Below the pieces are notes generated by a model. That model was not told the DNA's origin. It searched no databases and was given only the letters and a program-made list of their open reading frames with translations. This document shows, in pieces, positions 9,349 through 17,900 of a DNA stretch of 64,000 nt. Position numbers and translations under genes: made by a program. Positions within the stretch are counted from its first letter, which is position 1. Each line of letters starts with the position of its first letter. Source of the DNA: Desulfosporosinus acidiphilus SJ4 (lineage in GTDB: Bacteria > Bacillota > Desulfitobacteriia > Desulfitobacteriales > Desulfitobacteriaceae); the NCBI RefSeq assembly GCF_000255115.2, contig NC_018068.1, positions 4,125,977 to 4,189,976 of the forward strand, written 5' to 3'.

Positions 9349-10974
9349 TCACTCTTGTTTTATTTTAAGCCCATATTCCTTGACCTTATTAAGGATAGTT
9401 GTATTCGAAACCCCCAGAACCTGCCCCGCCTTACGCGAGGACTGATGACTTTCGAGAACCTTTTCCAGGACTTGCTTTTCAACCTCATTAACAATTTCTT
9501 TGAGGGGCGGCCATTGCTTCGGCAGAGGAATTTTGATTATGAACTGTTCCTGTTCTGTCGTAAGAGTTGAGGGTGGTGGCGTGAGATCCGTCCATTGGTA
9601 GAAAGACTCTGGTTTTATTTCAGTTGTGTCCGTGATGTTAATAATTCGTTCAAGCATATTTTCAAGCTGCCGAACATTTCCCGGCCAGGCTTGCTCAACG
9701 AGTAAATCCATGCTTTCTCTCGTCAAATAAACCTGGCTCTTGCCTAGCTTGCCAGAAATCTTCCGGATTAAGGACTGGGCAATAAGAGGGATATCCTCTG
9801 AACGGTCTCGAAGCGGCGGAATTCTCAGAGGAATGACATTTAACCGGTAATACAAATCCTCCCTGAACAGGGAATCTTGAATCATGACTTCTAAATTGCG
9901 ATGGGTGGCCGCTATGATTCGAACATCAACAGAAATTTCTTTGCTCCCACCGACCCGTCGTATCGTCCCCTCTTGCAGAACCCGCAGCAAGCGAACCTGA
10001 ACCGGTAAGGAAACTTCTCCGATCTCATCAAGAAATAATGTTCCGCCATTTGCCTGCTCGAAAAGACCCTTTTTCCCGCCTTTGACTGCTCCGGTAAATG
10101 CCCCTTCTTCATAGCCAAAGAGTTCACTTTCCAGCAGCGTATCGGGAAGGGCAGCACAGTTAATCGGGATGAAAGGAGCCTTTGAGCGGGGACTCTCAAA
10201 ATGAATTGCTTTGGCAAACATCTCCTTACCTGTCCCACTTTCTCCGCGTAATAGAATGGTTGAATTCCCTTTAGCAACCATTTTGGATGTATCGATAAGC
10301 TGCTGCATCAATGGGCTTTGGCAGATAATCTGCTCAAACGTGGTGACTTTCGTTTGGCGATCGATCTTCGATATGATCTCCTCAACTTGTCGAAAATCCT
10401 TAATGGTAATAACTTCTCCGATAATATGGCCCTTATCGTTAATCACCGGCACTCCACTGGTTAGAAAATGAATGACCCTTTTTCCCTTCTGAATTTTCCG
10501 TTCCTTTAGACTATAGGGTTTACCCGTTTTGAGAGTTTCAAAAATTGAGGGATCCGCCTCAAAAAGAACTTCAGCTTTCATCCCGACAGTATCCTCAATT
10601 CGTTGATGAAAGATCTCACTTGCTACTTGATTGATATGGGTAATTATTCCCTCCTTATTGACAGCAATAATACCTTCATTGACTGAGTTAAGGATTGTTC
10701 TTAGCTCATGTTCCCGATGTTCATACGGCATATAATCCCTGAGTTTAACTGATTTAACCCCTGGGACAGTTTCCAAATCACAAATTAAGGATTGAGTATC
10801 CTGCTCACTGGTAAAGCAGAACTTAATCACCATCCCTTGTTGGGGGACAACCTCCATACCTATTTTGTCAATGTGATGGTCTTCAAACCGTTTGAATATT
10901 TCAAAACCTAAACCAGGACGATCCTCAAAGTTAATTTCTACAACAGATTCTTGAGTTTTCATATCAGCTTTCAT
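9349..10974 (-). CDS. TyrR-like sigma-54-dependent activator (ACT-PAS-AAA-HTH)
   Basis: Enhancer-binding transcription activator. The order of parts is an N-terminal ACT domain (about 10-85, VVEINFEDRPGLGFEIF, the amino-acid-sensing fold of TyrR), a PAS domain (about 95-200), a sigma-54 AAA+ domain with Walker A GESGTGKE, the sigma-54 contact motif GAFTGA and Walker B GGTLFLDEIGE, then a C-terminal TyrR-type HTH (SRKAGQVLGVSNTTILNKV). It probably senses aromatic amino acids and opens the two -24/-12 promoters downstream. The frame runs to a TTG at 11007, but GGGGGAGG abuts that codon. ATG at 10974 (541 aa), with GGGAG ten bases upstream, is preferred. Monocistronic. Confidence 0.9.
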   Translation of the reverse strand: MKADMKTQESVVEINFEDRPGLGFEIFKRFEDHHIDKIGMEVVPQQGMVIKFCFTSEQDTQSLICDLETVPGVKSVKLRDYMPYEHREHELRTILNSVNEGIIAVNKEGIITHINQVASEIFHQRIEDTVGMKAEVLFEADPSIFETLKTGKPYSLKERKIQKGKRVIHFLTSGVPVINDKGHIIGEVITIKDFRQVEEIISKIDRQTKVTTFEQIICQSPLMQQLIDTSKMVAKGNSTILLRGESGTGKEMFAKAIHFESPRSKAPFIPINCAALPDTLLESELFGYEEGAFTGAVKGGKKGLFEQANGGTLFLDEIGEVSLPVQVRLLRVLQEGTIRRVGGSKEISVDVRIIAATHRNLEVMIQDSLFREDLYYRLNVIPLRIPPLRDRSEDIPLIAQSLIRKISGKLGKSQVYLTRESMDLLVEQAWPGNVRQLENMLERIINITDTTEIKPESFYQWTDLTPPPSTLTTEQEQFIIKIPLPKQWPPLKEIVNEVEKQVLEKVLESHQSSRKAGQVLGVSNTTILNKVKEYGLKIKQE

Positions 10975-11183
10975 ATCGGAGTAACTCCCTATACATGTAA
11001 TAGCCAACCTCCCCCAATTAACTATAAGATTGATAATTATGATTTTAGCACGAACGAATGGAGAGATTTTGGTTAGGTTAGGTTCCGTTTTATTATCTCC
11101 TTAAACTAAGATTCGCTATAAAGAGCCAAAAACCTTGTGATCTCCTGATTTTCAGCCCGCCTGAATTTGCCGGCTTCTATCGA

Positions 11184-12329
11184 TCAATTCTCCTCTTGAC
11201 CATTTGCTAAGGGTACTGTAAACCAAAAAGAATGTTCGTCTTCCCTAGAAATTAAACCCACCGCTCCTCGGTGCTGATCAATAATTTCCTTAACAATAGC
11301 TAACCCCAGGCCCACTCCTCCAGTCTTTCGATTACGAGAGGAATCCAACCGGTAAAAACGCTCAAACACTTGATCCGCTTTATCTTCAGGAATGGGTTGC
11401 CCCCAATTAGTCACCACGACTTTATAAAAAGAATTCTCAATTTCCCCCTCGATCTTTACCCAGCCGCCCCGATCATATTTCAGAACATTTTTTAGTAAAT
11501 TAGTGATCACCTGTTTGAGGCCCTCTTTATTTCCTAAAATATTAGCAGCTTGGATATTGGATTCTACGTTTAAGTGCCTTTGATGGAACTCAAGTTCAAA
11601 AATTTTTAACGTCGATACCAGAATATTCTCTACTGGGATAGTCTGCAGCTCGTTCCACCCCAGTCTTTTCGATTCCCAAATATTTAATTGATGAAGTTCC
11701 TCCACCAAACCGGTTAAATGCAGCGCTTCCTCATGCAAGGAACGGTAAAGTTCCGGGTTTCCCTGAATCACGCCGGTGTTTAAAGCCTCCAGATATCCTG
11801 TAAGATTCGTAAGAGGAGTCCTTAGTTCATGAGCTATATCGCTCACCACTTTTTTTCGGAGTTTTTCCGTCTGCTGTAGTTTAGTGGATAAATAATTAAA
11901 ATCCGAAATAAGACGACCAACTTCATCTTTAGATGAAATTGGTCGGCAAGGCAAAAACTCCCCTCTGGCCATCTTTTGAGCAGAAGTTCCTAAGTACTGC
12001 AACGGCAAGGTTAACTTCCTAACTAAGAAATAGTAGAGGATACCGGCCACGATGACCGCCAGAACACTAGCCCGTATGAGATAAAATTGCAGAGGTCGGT
12101 CAAACAAATTGCTCGGTACTCCGCCAATCACTTGATATTGTTTATTAAGCAAACAAGCAAAATCCTTTACCGACACGCCTGCCAGCCAAATGACAATAGC
12201 AATCACGAGTAGGTTAATTAGCATTAACTTAACCAGAAGACTTCTCTGCCAAAAGAACCATTTCTTAGAAGGCAACAAAGCGATACCCCATTCCCCTAAC
12301 TGTTTCAATGATTTCACTGTTACCGTCAT
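11184..12329 (-). CDS. Membrane histidine kinase, OmpR-system partner
   Basis: Sensor kinase (381 aa as drawn). It has two membrane spans (about 30-52 and 88-108) flanking a very short external loop, a HAMP linker (about 110-160), a HisKA domain with phospho-acceptor His in SDIAHELRTPLTNLTGYLEAL, and an HATPase_c domain with N box NLLKNVLKYD and G2 box GGVGLGLAIVKEI. The gene overlaps the upstream response-regulator gene by 65 bases if the ATG at 12329 is used. That ATG has a poor ribosome site, so a TTG start near 12276 is possible. Signal unknown. Co-transcription with resA/ccdA genes suggests sensing of redox or envelope thiol state (inferred). Confidence 0.88.
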   Translation of the reverse strand: MTVTVKSLKQLGEWGIALLPSKKWFFWQRSLLVKLMLINLLVIAIVIWLAGVSVKDFACLLNKQYQVIGGVPSNLFDRPLQFYLIRASVLAVIVAGILYYFLVRKLTLPLQYLGTSAQKMARGEFLPCRPISSKDEVGRLISDFNYLSTKLQQTEKLRKKVVSDIAHELRTPLTNLTGYLEALNTGVIQGNPELYRSLHEEALHLTGLVEELHQLNIWESKRLGWNELQTIPVENILVSTLKIFELEFHQRHLNVESNIQAANILGNKEGLKQVITNLLKNVLKYDRGGWVKIEGEIENSFYKVVVTNWGQPIPEDKADQVFERFYRLDSSRNRKTGGVGLGLAIVKEIIDQHRGAVGLISREDEHSFWFTVPLANGQEEN

Positions 12330-12954
12330 ATCTGAGTTTTTCCCGTAGTTTACCTATATGAACGTCGACGGTTCTTTCTGTAACTATTTTTTCCTGATGA
12401 GGATAAAGTTCTTCCATAATTTGTTCCCTAGTCAAAATCTGGTTGGCATGACTCATGAGAAAGTAGAGCAAGCGAAATTCATGGTGAGTCAAAATAATGG
12501 ACTCTCCTTTGTAATGGATTTCTCCCTTTAACGGTTTCAGAGTAAGACCCCTGTAGGTTATTTTCCTGCAGCGCTGAGCGGTGCGCCGCAAGACGACCTC
12601 AACTCTTGTCACCAATTCCTGTGGGCTGAAAGGCTTAGTAACATAATCATCCGCACCCATTTTCAACCCCTGGATACGTTCAGCCTCTTCGACTTTGGCT
12701 GTCAACATGATAATGGGTACTGTGCTTTTCAAGTCTGATCGGATCATTGTACATACTTCTTCTCCGCTTAACTTGGGTAACATAAGATCGAGAATCACCA
12801 AACAGGGGTCAAATTGTTTAAACTTGTCCAAAGCATCTTCTCCGTCTTCTGCTTCCAAGGCTTCATAACCTTCTTTTTCCAAGTACAATTTGACCAATTG
12901 GCGGATTTTAGCATCGTCTTCGACAATGAGAACTGATTTCCCCTTGGACTCCAT
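12265..12954 (-). CDS. OmpR/PhoB-family response regulator
   Basis: Two-domain DNA-binding regulator (229 aa). The receiver domain has acidic pocket VEDD, phospho-acceptor Asp in LVILDLMLP and conserved Lys in YVTKPFSP. The winged-helix effector domain ends ETVRGMGYRFVAF, typical of the family. The frame extends to 12972, but ATG at 12954 is preceded by GGTGGAGG with seven-base spacing and is chosen. It lies between the thioredoxin-like gene and the kinase gene on the same strand and probably controls this operon and envelope genes. Confidence 0.93.
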   Translation of the reverse strand: MESKGKSVLIVEDDAKIRQLVKLYLEKEGYEALEAEDGEDALDKFKQFDPCLVILDLMLPKLSGEEVCTMIRSDLKSTVPIIMLTAKVEEAERIQGLKMGADDYVTKPFSPQELVTRVEVVLRRTAQRCRKITYRGLTLKPLKGEIHYKGESIILTHHEFRLLYFLMSHANQILTREQIMEELYPHQEKIVTERTVDVHIGKLREKLRYDGNSEIIETVRGMGYRFVAF

Positions 12955-13029
12955 GTATACGCCTCCACCCATTCAGCAATATCTTGCGCCATGATATCTT
13001 GCTCCGTTATCTCATAAAAAACGACTGCC

Positions 13030-13644
13030 TTATTTTATCCTACCCAACATTTCTTGCATTGAATCATAGGTCATAGGTCCGACAACTTTCTCCTGAATGA
13101 CCCCCCGTGAATCCAGGATGAAACTGGCAGGAATGGATGATATATCGTATAAATGGGCTGCATCTCCATCTTTATCCAGAAGTACCGGAAATGTAATACT
13201 ATTCGCCTTGATAAAGGATGTCACCGTTGCCTGACTTTTTTCTGCCGTGGTCAAATTGACACCCAAAATCTCAATCCCTGTGTTTTTATTTTGTGTATAA
13301 TATTTCTCTATTTCCGGTATCTCTAAGCGGCAGGGCGGGCACCAACTTGCCCAGAAGTTAACTACGACCTTTTTTCCTCTGAAACTAGAGAGCTTTATGG
13401 CCTTTCCGTCTGCATTCTCCAGTTCAAAGTCCGGCGCCAGATTTCCCTTTTCTAGTCCGACTTTTAACGGCTGCCCTTGATCTATTTTTGTTGTCACACC
13501 GGTTGAATCGGATTTTTCATTTGTGTTCTGCACACTCGCTGAATTAGATCTTGCATCCGGACTCTTACTCTTATTACCTTGCACGTCATAAACTCCCCAA
13601 ATTACCAGTCCAATCAAAACGGCAACCGCTAAATATTTCTTCAC
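13030..13644 (-). CDS. resA: ResA/TlpA-type membrane-anchored thiol-disulfide oxidoreductase
   Basis: Extracytoplasmic thioredoxin-fold protein (204 aa, GTG start after AGAAAGGAAG). One N-terminal signal anchor (AVAVLIGLVIWGVYDV) is followed by a low-complexity linker and an AhpC/TSA-type domain from APDFELENADGKAIKL. The redox site is WASWCPPCRLEIPEIEKYY, and SSIPASFILDSRG carries the cis-Pro loop. In the ResA family it reduces apocytochrome c haem-binding cysteines or other envelope disulfides, using electrons from CcdA. That fits the ccdA gene immediately upstream in the operon (20-base gap). The gene symbol is by family resemblance. Confidence 0.88.
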   Translation of the reverse strand: MKKYLAVAVLIGLVIWGVYDVQGNKSKSPDARSNSASVQNTNEKSDSTGVTTKIDQGQPLKVGLEKGNLAPDFELENADGKAIKLSSFRGKKVVVNFWASWCPPCRLEIPEIEKYYTQNKNTGIEILGVNLTTAEKSQATVTSFIKANSITFPVLLDKDGDAAHLYDISSIPASFILDSRGVIQEKVVGPMTYDSMQEMLGRIK

Positions 13645-13663
13645 AGCTTAATCTTCCTTTCTA

Positions 13664-14377
13664 CTATGCAAAAAAGCTAAAACTAGCCAGCCAAGCGCTG
13701 ATCTTTTGCAACTGACCCGTAAATAACAATAGACCCATGCCTATTAGAATCCAGCCGTTAATAATAGAGAGCAGGCCCAAACTCCGATTAATTTTTTTCA
13801 CAAAGCGTAAAGAGTAAGTAATGATTACTGAAATTGCCAGAAAGGGAATACCCAGACCCAACGAATAAACAAAAAGCATCGTCATCCCACTATAAACAGT
13901 ATTGGCCGCTCCGGCCAACAGGAGAATCGAAGACAACGCTAAACCAACACAAGGTGTCCAACCAGCTCCAAAAGACATACCCAAAATAAAAGAACGCCAA
14001 ACACTTTTATCCTCTGTTTGTTTCGCTTCCCAACGTTTTTCCAGCATCAGAAAACGCAATTTTAGGATTCCCGCCATTTGTAACCCAAAGATAATGATCA
14101 AAAGTCCACTTACTTTTTGAATGATCTCCCGGTTATGAGTAAAAATCTGCCCCAAGGCACTGGCCGATGTCCCCATCATCACGAAAATTAAACTAAATCC
14201 CATAATAAAACTAAGAGAACGGACCAGCAACAATCGCTTGGATACCTCTATTTTGTCGTTCCCCAGCGTTGTACCGGTAAGATTCGCAACATAAGCCGGG
14301 ATAAGCGGAAATACACACGGTGATAAAAACGATAACATCCCTGCCGTAAAAGCAAATAGCACAGAAACATTCTCCAC
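13664..14377 (-). CDS. ccdA: CcdA-type membrane thiol-disulfide transporter
   Basis: A 237-aa polytopic protein (six predicted spans) of the DsbD/CcdA family, passing electrons from cytoplasmic thioredoxin to extracytoplasmic thiol proteins. The paired redox cysteines are visible in LSFLSPCVFPLIPAYVANL and SFGAGWTPCVGLALSSIL, each followed by the expected proline-rich turn. It lies directly upstream of the ResA-like gene, its probable electron acceptor. The start is preceded by a purine-rich tract containing GTGGAGA. Confidence 0.93.
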   Translation of the reverse strand: MENVSVLFAFTAGMLSFLSPCVFPLIPAYVANLTGTTLGNDKIEVSKRLLLVRSLSFIMGFSLIFVMMGTSASALGQIFTHNREIIQKVSGLLIIIFGLQMAGILKLRFLMLEKRWEAKQTEDKSVWRSFILGMSFGAGWTPCVGLALSSILLLAGAANTVYSGMTMLFVYSLGLGIPFLAISVIITYSLRFVKKINRSLGLLSIINGWILIGMGLLLFTGQLQKISAWLASFSFFA

Positions 14378-14440
14378 AAAACCTCTCCCCCATGTTTTTA
14401 TTAGTTAGCTTACTAATTTTTATTAGTTAGCTTACTTAAA
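14378..14440 (-). repeat. 21-bp direct duplication at the gene junction
   Basis: The block AGTAAGCTAACTAATAAAAA (minus strand) occurs twice in tandem across the stop of the Lgt-like gene. The first copy encodes its last residues (SKLTNKN). The second is non-coding and precedes the ccdA ribosome site. Confidence 0.85.
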
Positions 14441-15114
14441 TGAAGCCTTTTCTTCTCGGCAAACCAATCAAGGCAAAGACAAAGAACAGCCAAGATTAAA
14501 TAGAGTATTTGTTCCTGAGAAAATCCTAGCCAATCATTCCGTTTGAGCGGGTTTAAAAACTGAACAAACACTTGCCCCAGGCTAAACCATAAAAGAGCCT
14601 GAGTGAGTTGATAAGGCTCGCCAATCTTTTTGCTCTTCCGGAAAAATACCAGAAGAATGAGCAAGGAGATGATCATTTCACTCCCATCAACCCATACCCA
14701 TTGTTTATTTAAAACCCAATCCATCCAATCATAAACCACTATGGCAGCCAAAAAACCGGTGGCCAGCAAATCCCCGTAAGCCCAAATTGAAACATTTTCC
14801 TTCTGCGCCCGAAAATAAATAATGCTGCATACAACGGCCGCAGCTAACCAGATCCCATGCTCCCCACCTGAAAAATAGAGTAAAGCTAAGGGATTAGTAA
14901 TAACAGTCAACGGGTCGAAAAGAATCAAGCTAAATTTCCATACCGCAACTGCAATATATAAACTGTTTTCGATCGTTTCAATCATTCGTTGATCTGCATA
15001 TCCTGCTCTTTGCAAACGGTGCTTTATAACAAAATAGCCCACAAATGCTGAAAGAACTATGATGAGCCACTGAATTCTGAGCAAAATAGGACCCACTTGA
15101 AGAACCTCTTGCAT
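14413..15114 (-). CDS. Polytopic membrane protein, Lgt-like, in ccdA-resA operon
   Basis: A 233-aa protein with about six or seven hydrophobic segments (for example WLIIVLSAFVGYFVI, AVWKFSLILFDPLTVI and EMIISLLILLVFF). The layout and the segment YFSGGEHGIWLAAAVVCSI faintly recall prolipoprotein diacylglyceryl transferase (Lgt), but the catalytic Arg/His/Tyr motifs of true Lgt are not evident. It is best called an Lgt-like protein of unknown function. First gene of the operon; ATG follows CCAGGGAGGG. The conserved-looking link with ccdA and resA suggests a role in envelope thiol or cytochrome maturation (inferred). Confidence 0.6.
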   Translation of the reverse strand: MQEVLQVGPILLRIQWLIIVLSAFVGYFVIKHRLQRAGYADQRMIETIENSLYIAVAVWKFSLILFDPLTVITNPLALLYFSGGEHGIWLAAAVVCSIIYFRAQKENVSIWAYGDLLATGFLAAIVVYDWMDWVLNKQWVWVDGSEMIISLLILLVFFRKSKKIGEPYQLTQALLWFSLGQVFVQFLNPLKRNDWLGFSQEQILYLILAVLCLCLDWFAEKKRLHLSKLTNKN

Positions 15115-15413
15115 CTTTTACCCTCCCTGGTCATGAGCTTCTATTCCCCCTAGACTTATCCTCATTATTCTTCTTAATAACTATAACATCGAATTTTAAA
15201 GAAAATATAAAGAAGGAAAGACATTTAATCCAATGTACGATTTAATCTCTTTTTATCCCTTTTAAAGGCAAAAAGAACTCCTCTTGGTGGGAAACCTCGA
15301 CTTTAGCGTACCTGTTATGTTAAGATTCCTAGGTAAAACCGTGAGGTAACAATAAATCTACATTGAATACCCGGCAACCTTTAAGGATGCGTATCTTCTA
15401 ATAACACGGGGAC
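15115..15413. other. Divergent intergenic region
   Basis: About 300 bases between the divergent ccdA-resA operon and the CitA/CitB operon. It must hold promoters for both. Apart from the plus-strand promoter at 15414-15443, no operator or structured leader was recognised. Confidence 0.4.
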
Positions 15414-15443
15414 CTTGACAATCTGCTCCGCTTTATTTATTCT
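15414..15443 (+). promoter_or_regulatory. Candidate sigma-A promoter for citA/citB-type operon
   Basis: TTGACA (15414-15419) and TATTCT (15438-15443) with 18-base spacing, 39 bases before the chosen kinase start. The -35 is perfect; the -10 has one mismatch. Confidence 0.6.
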
Positions 15444-15481
15444 TGGCAGGTACTTCAAATAAAAATATTGGAGGGAAGAAC

Positions 15482-17089
15482 GTGCGGACGAGTAAACCTT
15501 TCTTTGGTTTACAGACCATCATGACTTTGCTTGTTTGCGGTGTAGTGGCTCTATCTTTAGTAGTAACCGACAGCCTCATTAGTCAAAAGGTTGCTGATAA
15601 TACCCAACAAAATCTCGCCGATAAAGCGATGACTATTGCACGCATTGTTGCCCACTCTTCTCTTGTAAATGAAGCTCTCAATGGACAAAGAGCTGAAACG
15701 GAAATTCAGCCCTTTGCTAATGACATACAAAAGATCACTGCTGTCGAGTTTGTTGTTGTCATGGATATGAAGGGGATCAGAAAATCTCATCCTGACGTCA
15801 CCAAAATCGGTCAACCCTTTGTGGGGGGAGACGAAGGGGCTGCTTTACAGGGTCACGAGTATATTTCTAATGCTAAAGGAACTCTGGGCATGTCCTTGCG
15901 GGCGTTTGCCCCTATAGTGACTCCCTCCGGTAAACAAGTAGGAGCAGTGGCCGTTGGAATCTCGCTCAGGAATGTGAACCAAGCTGTAGCTCAGAGTCGT
16001 GTGATTATTTATGTTGGGGTTGGCTTCGGATTACTGGTCGGAATTATCGGCGCCTTATTGCTAGCCCGCAAAATTAAAAAAATTATGTTTGGTTTAGAGC
16101 CGAAGGAAATAGCCAAAATGCTTGAGGAACGCAGTACTATGCTGCAATCTGTGAGGGAGGGTATTTTGGCGATCGACAAAGATTCCTGCATTACACTCGT
16201 GAATGCTGAGGCCTTACGCTTATTTAATCAGGCGGGCATTTCGGGGGATCCGGTTGGAAAAAAGGTAACGGACTGTATACCCTACACACGTATGGAAATC
16301 GTATTGAACACAGGTTGTGCGGAATTCGATCAGGAACTCAATCTGTTTGGCATAACGCTTGTAACCAACGTTATTCCGCTCTGTGTCAACGGCAAAAATG
16401 TCGGGGCCATTTCTACGTTCCGAGATAAAACCGAACTAAAGCAAATGGCCGAAGAATTAACCGGTGTGCGCCTCTATGCAGAGGCCTTGCGCGCCCAGGC
16501 CCATGAATTTATGAATAAATTGCATGTTATTCTCGGTATGGTCCATATGGAGTATTATGACCAGCTTTCCATGTACATCAGTCGGATCGCTCACCAGCAT
16601 CAAAGTGACGTTGGTTTTATCGCAAGACATATTAAAGATCCGGTATTGGCTGGCTTTATTTTGGGGAAAATGAGTTATGCTCGAGAGGTTGGGGCAAAAT
16701 TAGTACTCTTTGAAGAAAGCTTTTTACCAGAACCTGCAGACCCAGAAATGATTCACGAATTAGTTACCGTGTTTGGGAATTTGGTCGATAATGCTCTAGA
16801 AGCGGTCGTTGATTCCCCACTTAAACGGATTGACGTTAACTTTTCTTATGAAGACGGTGTTATAATCCTTGAAGTAAGCGATACTGGGCCCGGTATTAAC
16901 CATGAGCTTAAACGTCAAATCTTTAGCAAAGGCTATTCTACCAAGGGACCTAACAGGGGCTTAGGACTGTACTTAGTGAAACGTAGTCTGGAGAAGCTTA
17001 ATGGGAGTATCGAGATCGATTCAGAAGAAGGTCAAGGAACTCAGTTCAAGGTGTCTTTACCTTATAAGAGCAAGGATGAGATGGTATGA
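15482..17089 (+). CDS. CitA/DcuS-type sensor histidine kinase
   Basis: Membrane sensor kinase (535 aa from GTG 15482, preceded by GGAGGGAAGAAC; the frame extends to a TTG at 15443 that lacks a ribosome site). It has TM1 (about 10-30), a periplasmic PASC-type sensor domain (FVVVMDMKGIRKSHPDVTKIG, VGAVAVGISLRNV), TM2 (IIYVGVGFGLLVGIIGALLL), a cytoplasmic PAS (SVREGILAIDKDSCITLVN), a SpoOB-type H box (RAQAHEFMNKLHVILGMV) and HATPase (FGNLVDNALEAV, DTGPGI, GLGLYLVKR). This family senses C4-dicarboxylates or citrate outside the cell. The adjacent malic enzyme supports malate or a related acid as ligand (inferred). Confidence 0.92.
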   Translation: MRTSKPFFGLQTIMTLLVCGVVALSLVVTDSLISQKVADNTQQNLADKAMTIARIVAHSSLVNEALNGQRAETEIQPFANDIQKITAVEFVVVMDMKGIRKSHPDVTKIGQPFVGGDEGAALQGHEYISNAKGTLGMSLRAFAPIVTPSGKQVGAVAVGISLRNVNQAVAQSRVIIYVGVGFGLLVGIIGALLLARKIKKIMFGLEPKEIAKMLEERSTMLQSVREGILAIDKDSCITLVNAEALRLFNQAGISGDPVGKKVTDCIPYTRMEIVLNTGCAEFDQELNLFGITLVTNVIPLCVNGKNVGAISTFRDKTELKQMAEELTGVRLYAEALRAQAHEFMNKLHVILGMVHMEYYDQLSMYISRIAHQHQSDVGFIARHIKDPVLAGFILGKMSYAREVGAKLVLFEESFLPEPADPEMIHELVTVFGNLVDNALEAVVDSPLKRIDVNFSYEDGVIILEVSDTGPGINHELKRQIFSKGYSTKGPNRGLGLYLVKRSLEKLNGSIEIDSEEGQGTQFKVSLPYKSKDEMV

Positions 17090-17793
17090 TTAAGGTCTTA
17101 ATCGTAGAAGATGATCCTATGGTCGCTGAATTTAATCGGCGTTATCTTGAGCAAGTCGGGGGCTTTGAGTTAATCGCAGTCGCCCCTTCGGTTGCTGACG
17201 CCTTACAAATTTTAGATCGTCAAGAGATCAACTTGATCTTACTTGATATCTTCATGCCAAGTATGAACGGATTCGATTTATTGGCTCAAATTCGAAAGCT
17301 GGGTCAAGGGGTTGATGTTATTGTCGTATCCGCTGCTTGTGATAGTCAAAGTATCAAGAAGTCCTTGCGCTATGGAGCAGTCGATTATTTAATCAAACCC
17401 TTTGAATTCGAACGTTTCAATACGGCTTTAGCCGCTTACCGAGACTGGGTAACGATGACAAAGGGGCAAGAAAAGCTCAGTCAAGCAGAATTGGATAAAC
17501 GACTTCTTCACCCGAACCCGCTTCCTGTACTCAATGAACTACCCAAAGGACTTACCCGTAACACTCTGAAGACTGTCTGGGAAAACATCCAAGAAATGAA
17601 GGAACGCTCGTTTTCGACCGAAGAAATGGCCAACCGGGTTGGGGTTTCGCGGGTATCGATGCGCAAATACCTAGGTTTCCTTACGGAGATCGGAGTTATC
17701 GAGATGGAAGTTATATATGGTTCGGTCGGTCGACCGGTCTATCAACATCGCTGCATCAAGCCTGAAAACAATTTAATAAAGAGGTATTTTTAA
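17086..17793 (+). CDS. CitB/DcuR-type response regulator
   Basis: A 235-aa partner of the kinase, overlapping it by four bases (ATGA), so translation is coupled. The receiver domain has VEDDPMVAEFNRRYLEQ, phospho-Asp in LILLDIFMP and Lys in YLIKPFEF. The C-terminal HTH of the CitB family (FSTEEMANRVGVSRVSMRKYL) is followed by a short winged tail ending VGRPVYQHRC. It likely activates the malic enzyme/permease genes that follow the terminator; TAGTTA repeats at 17821-17869 are candidate binding sites. Confidence 0.93.
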   Translation: MIKVLIVEDDPMVAEFNRRYLEQVGGFELIAVAPSVADALQILDRQEINLILLDIFMPSMNGFDLLAQIRKLGQGVDVIVVSAACDSQSIKKSLRYGAVDYLIKPFEFERFNTALAAYRDWVTMTKGQEKLSQAELDKRLLHPNPLPVLNELPKGLTRNTLKTVWENIQEMKERSFSTEEMANRVGVSRVSMRKYLGFLTEIGVIEMEVIYGSVGRPVYQHRCIKPENNLIKRYF

Positions 17794-17823
17794 CCGGCTG
17801 GCAGGCCGGTTTTCGTTTTTTTT
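17792..17823 (+). terminator. Terminator of the two-component operon
   Basis: AACCGGC (17792-17798) / GCCGGTT (17805-17811) stem followed by TTCGTTTTTTTT. It overlaps the last base pairs of the regulator stop codon. Confidence 0.85.
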
Positions 17824-17869
17824 AGTTACTTTATTTAGTTTAGTTACAAAACGCTTAACATAGTTAATT
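17821..17869 (+). promoter_or_regulatory. Phased TAGTTA repeats, candidate CitB-type operator
   Basis: Three direct repeats, TTTAGTTAC (17821), TTTAGTTAC (17839) and TAGTTAATT (17861), spaced 18-20 bases, just upstream of the malic enzyme gene. Such phased direct repeats fit cooperative binding by the regulator encoded immediately upstream. No experimental support is implied. Confidence 0.5.
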
Positions 17870-17900
17870 AAACTGTTCAAATTATCTGAAAAAACTTATT

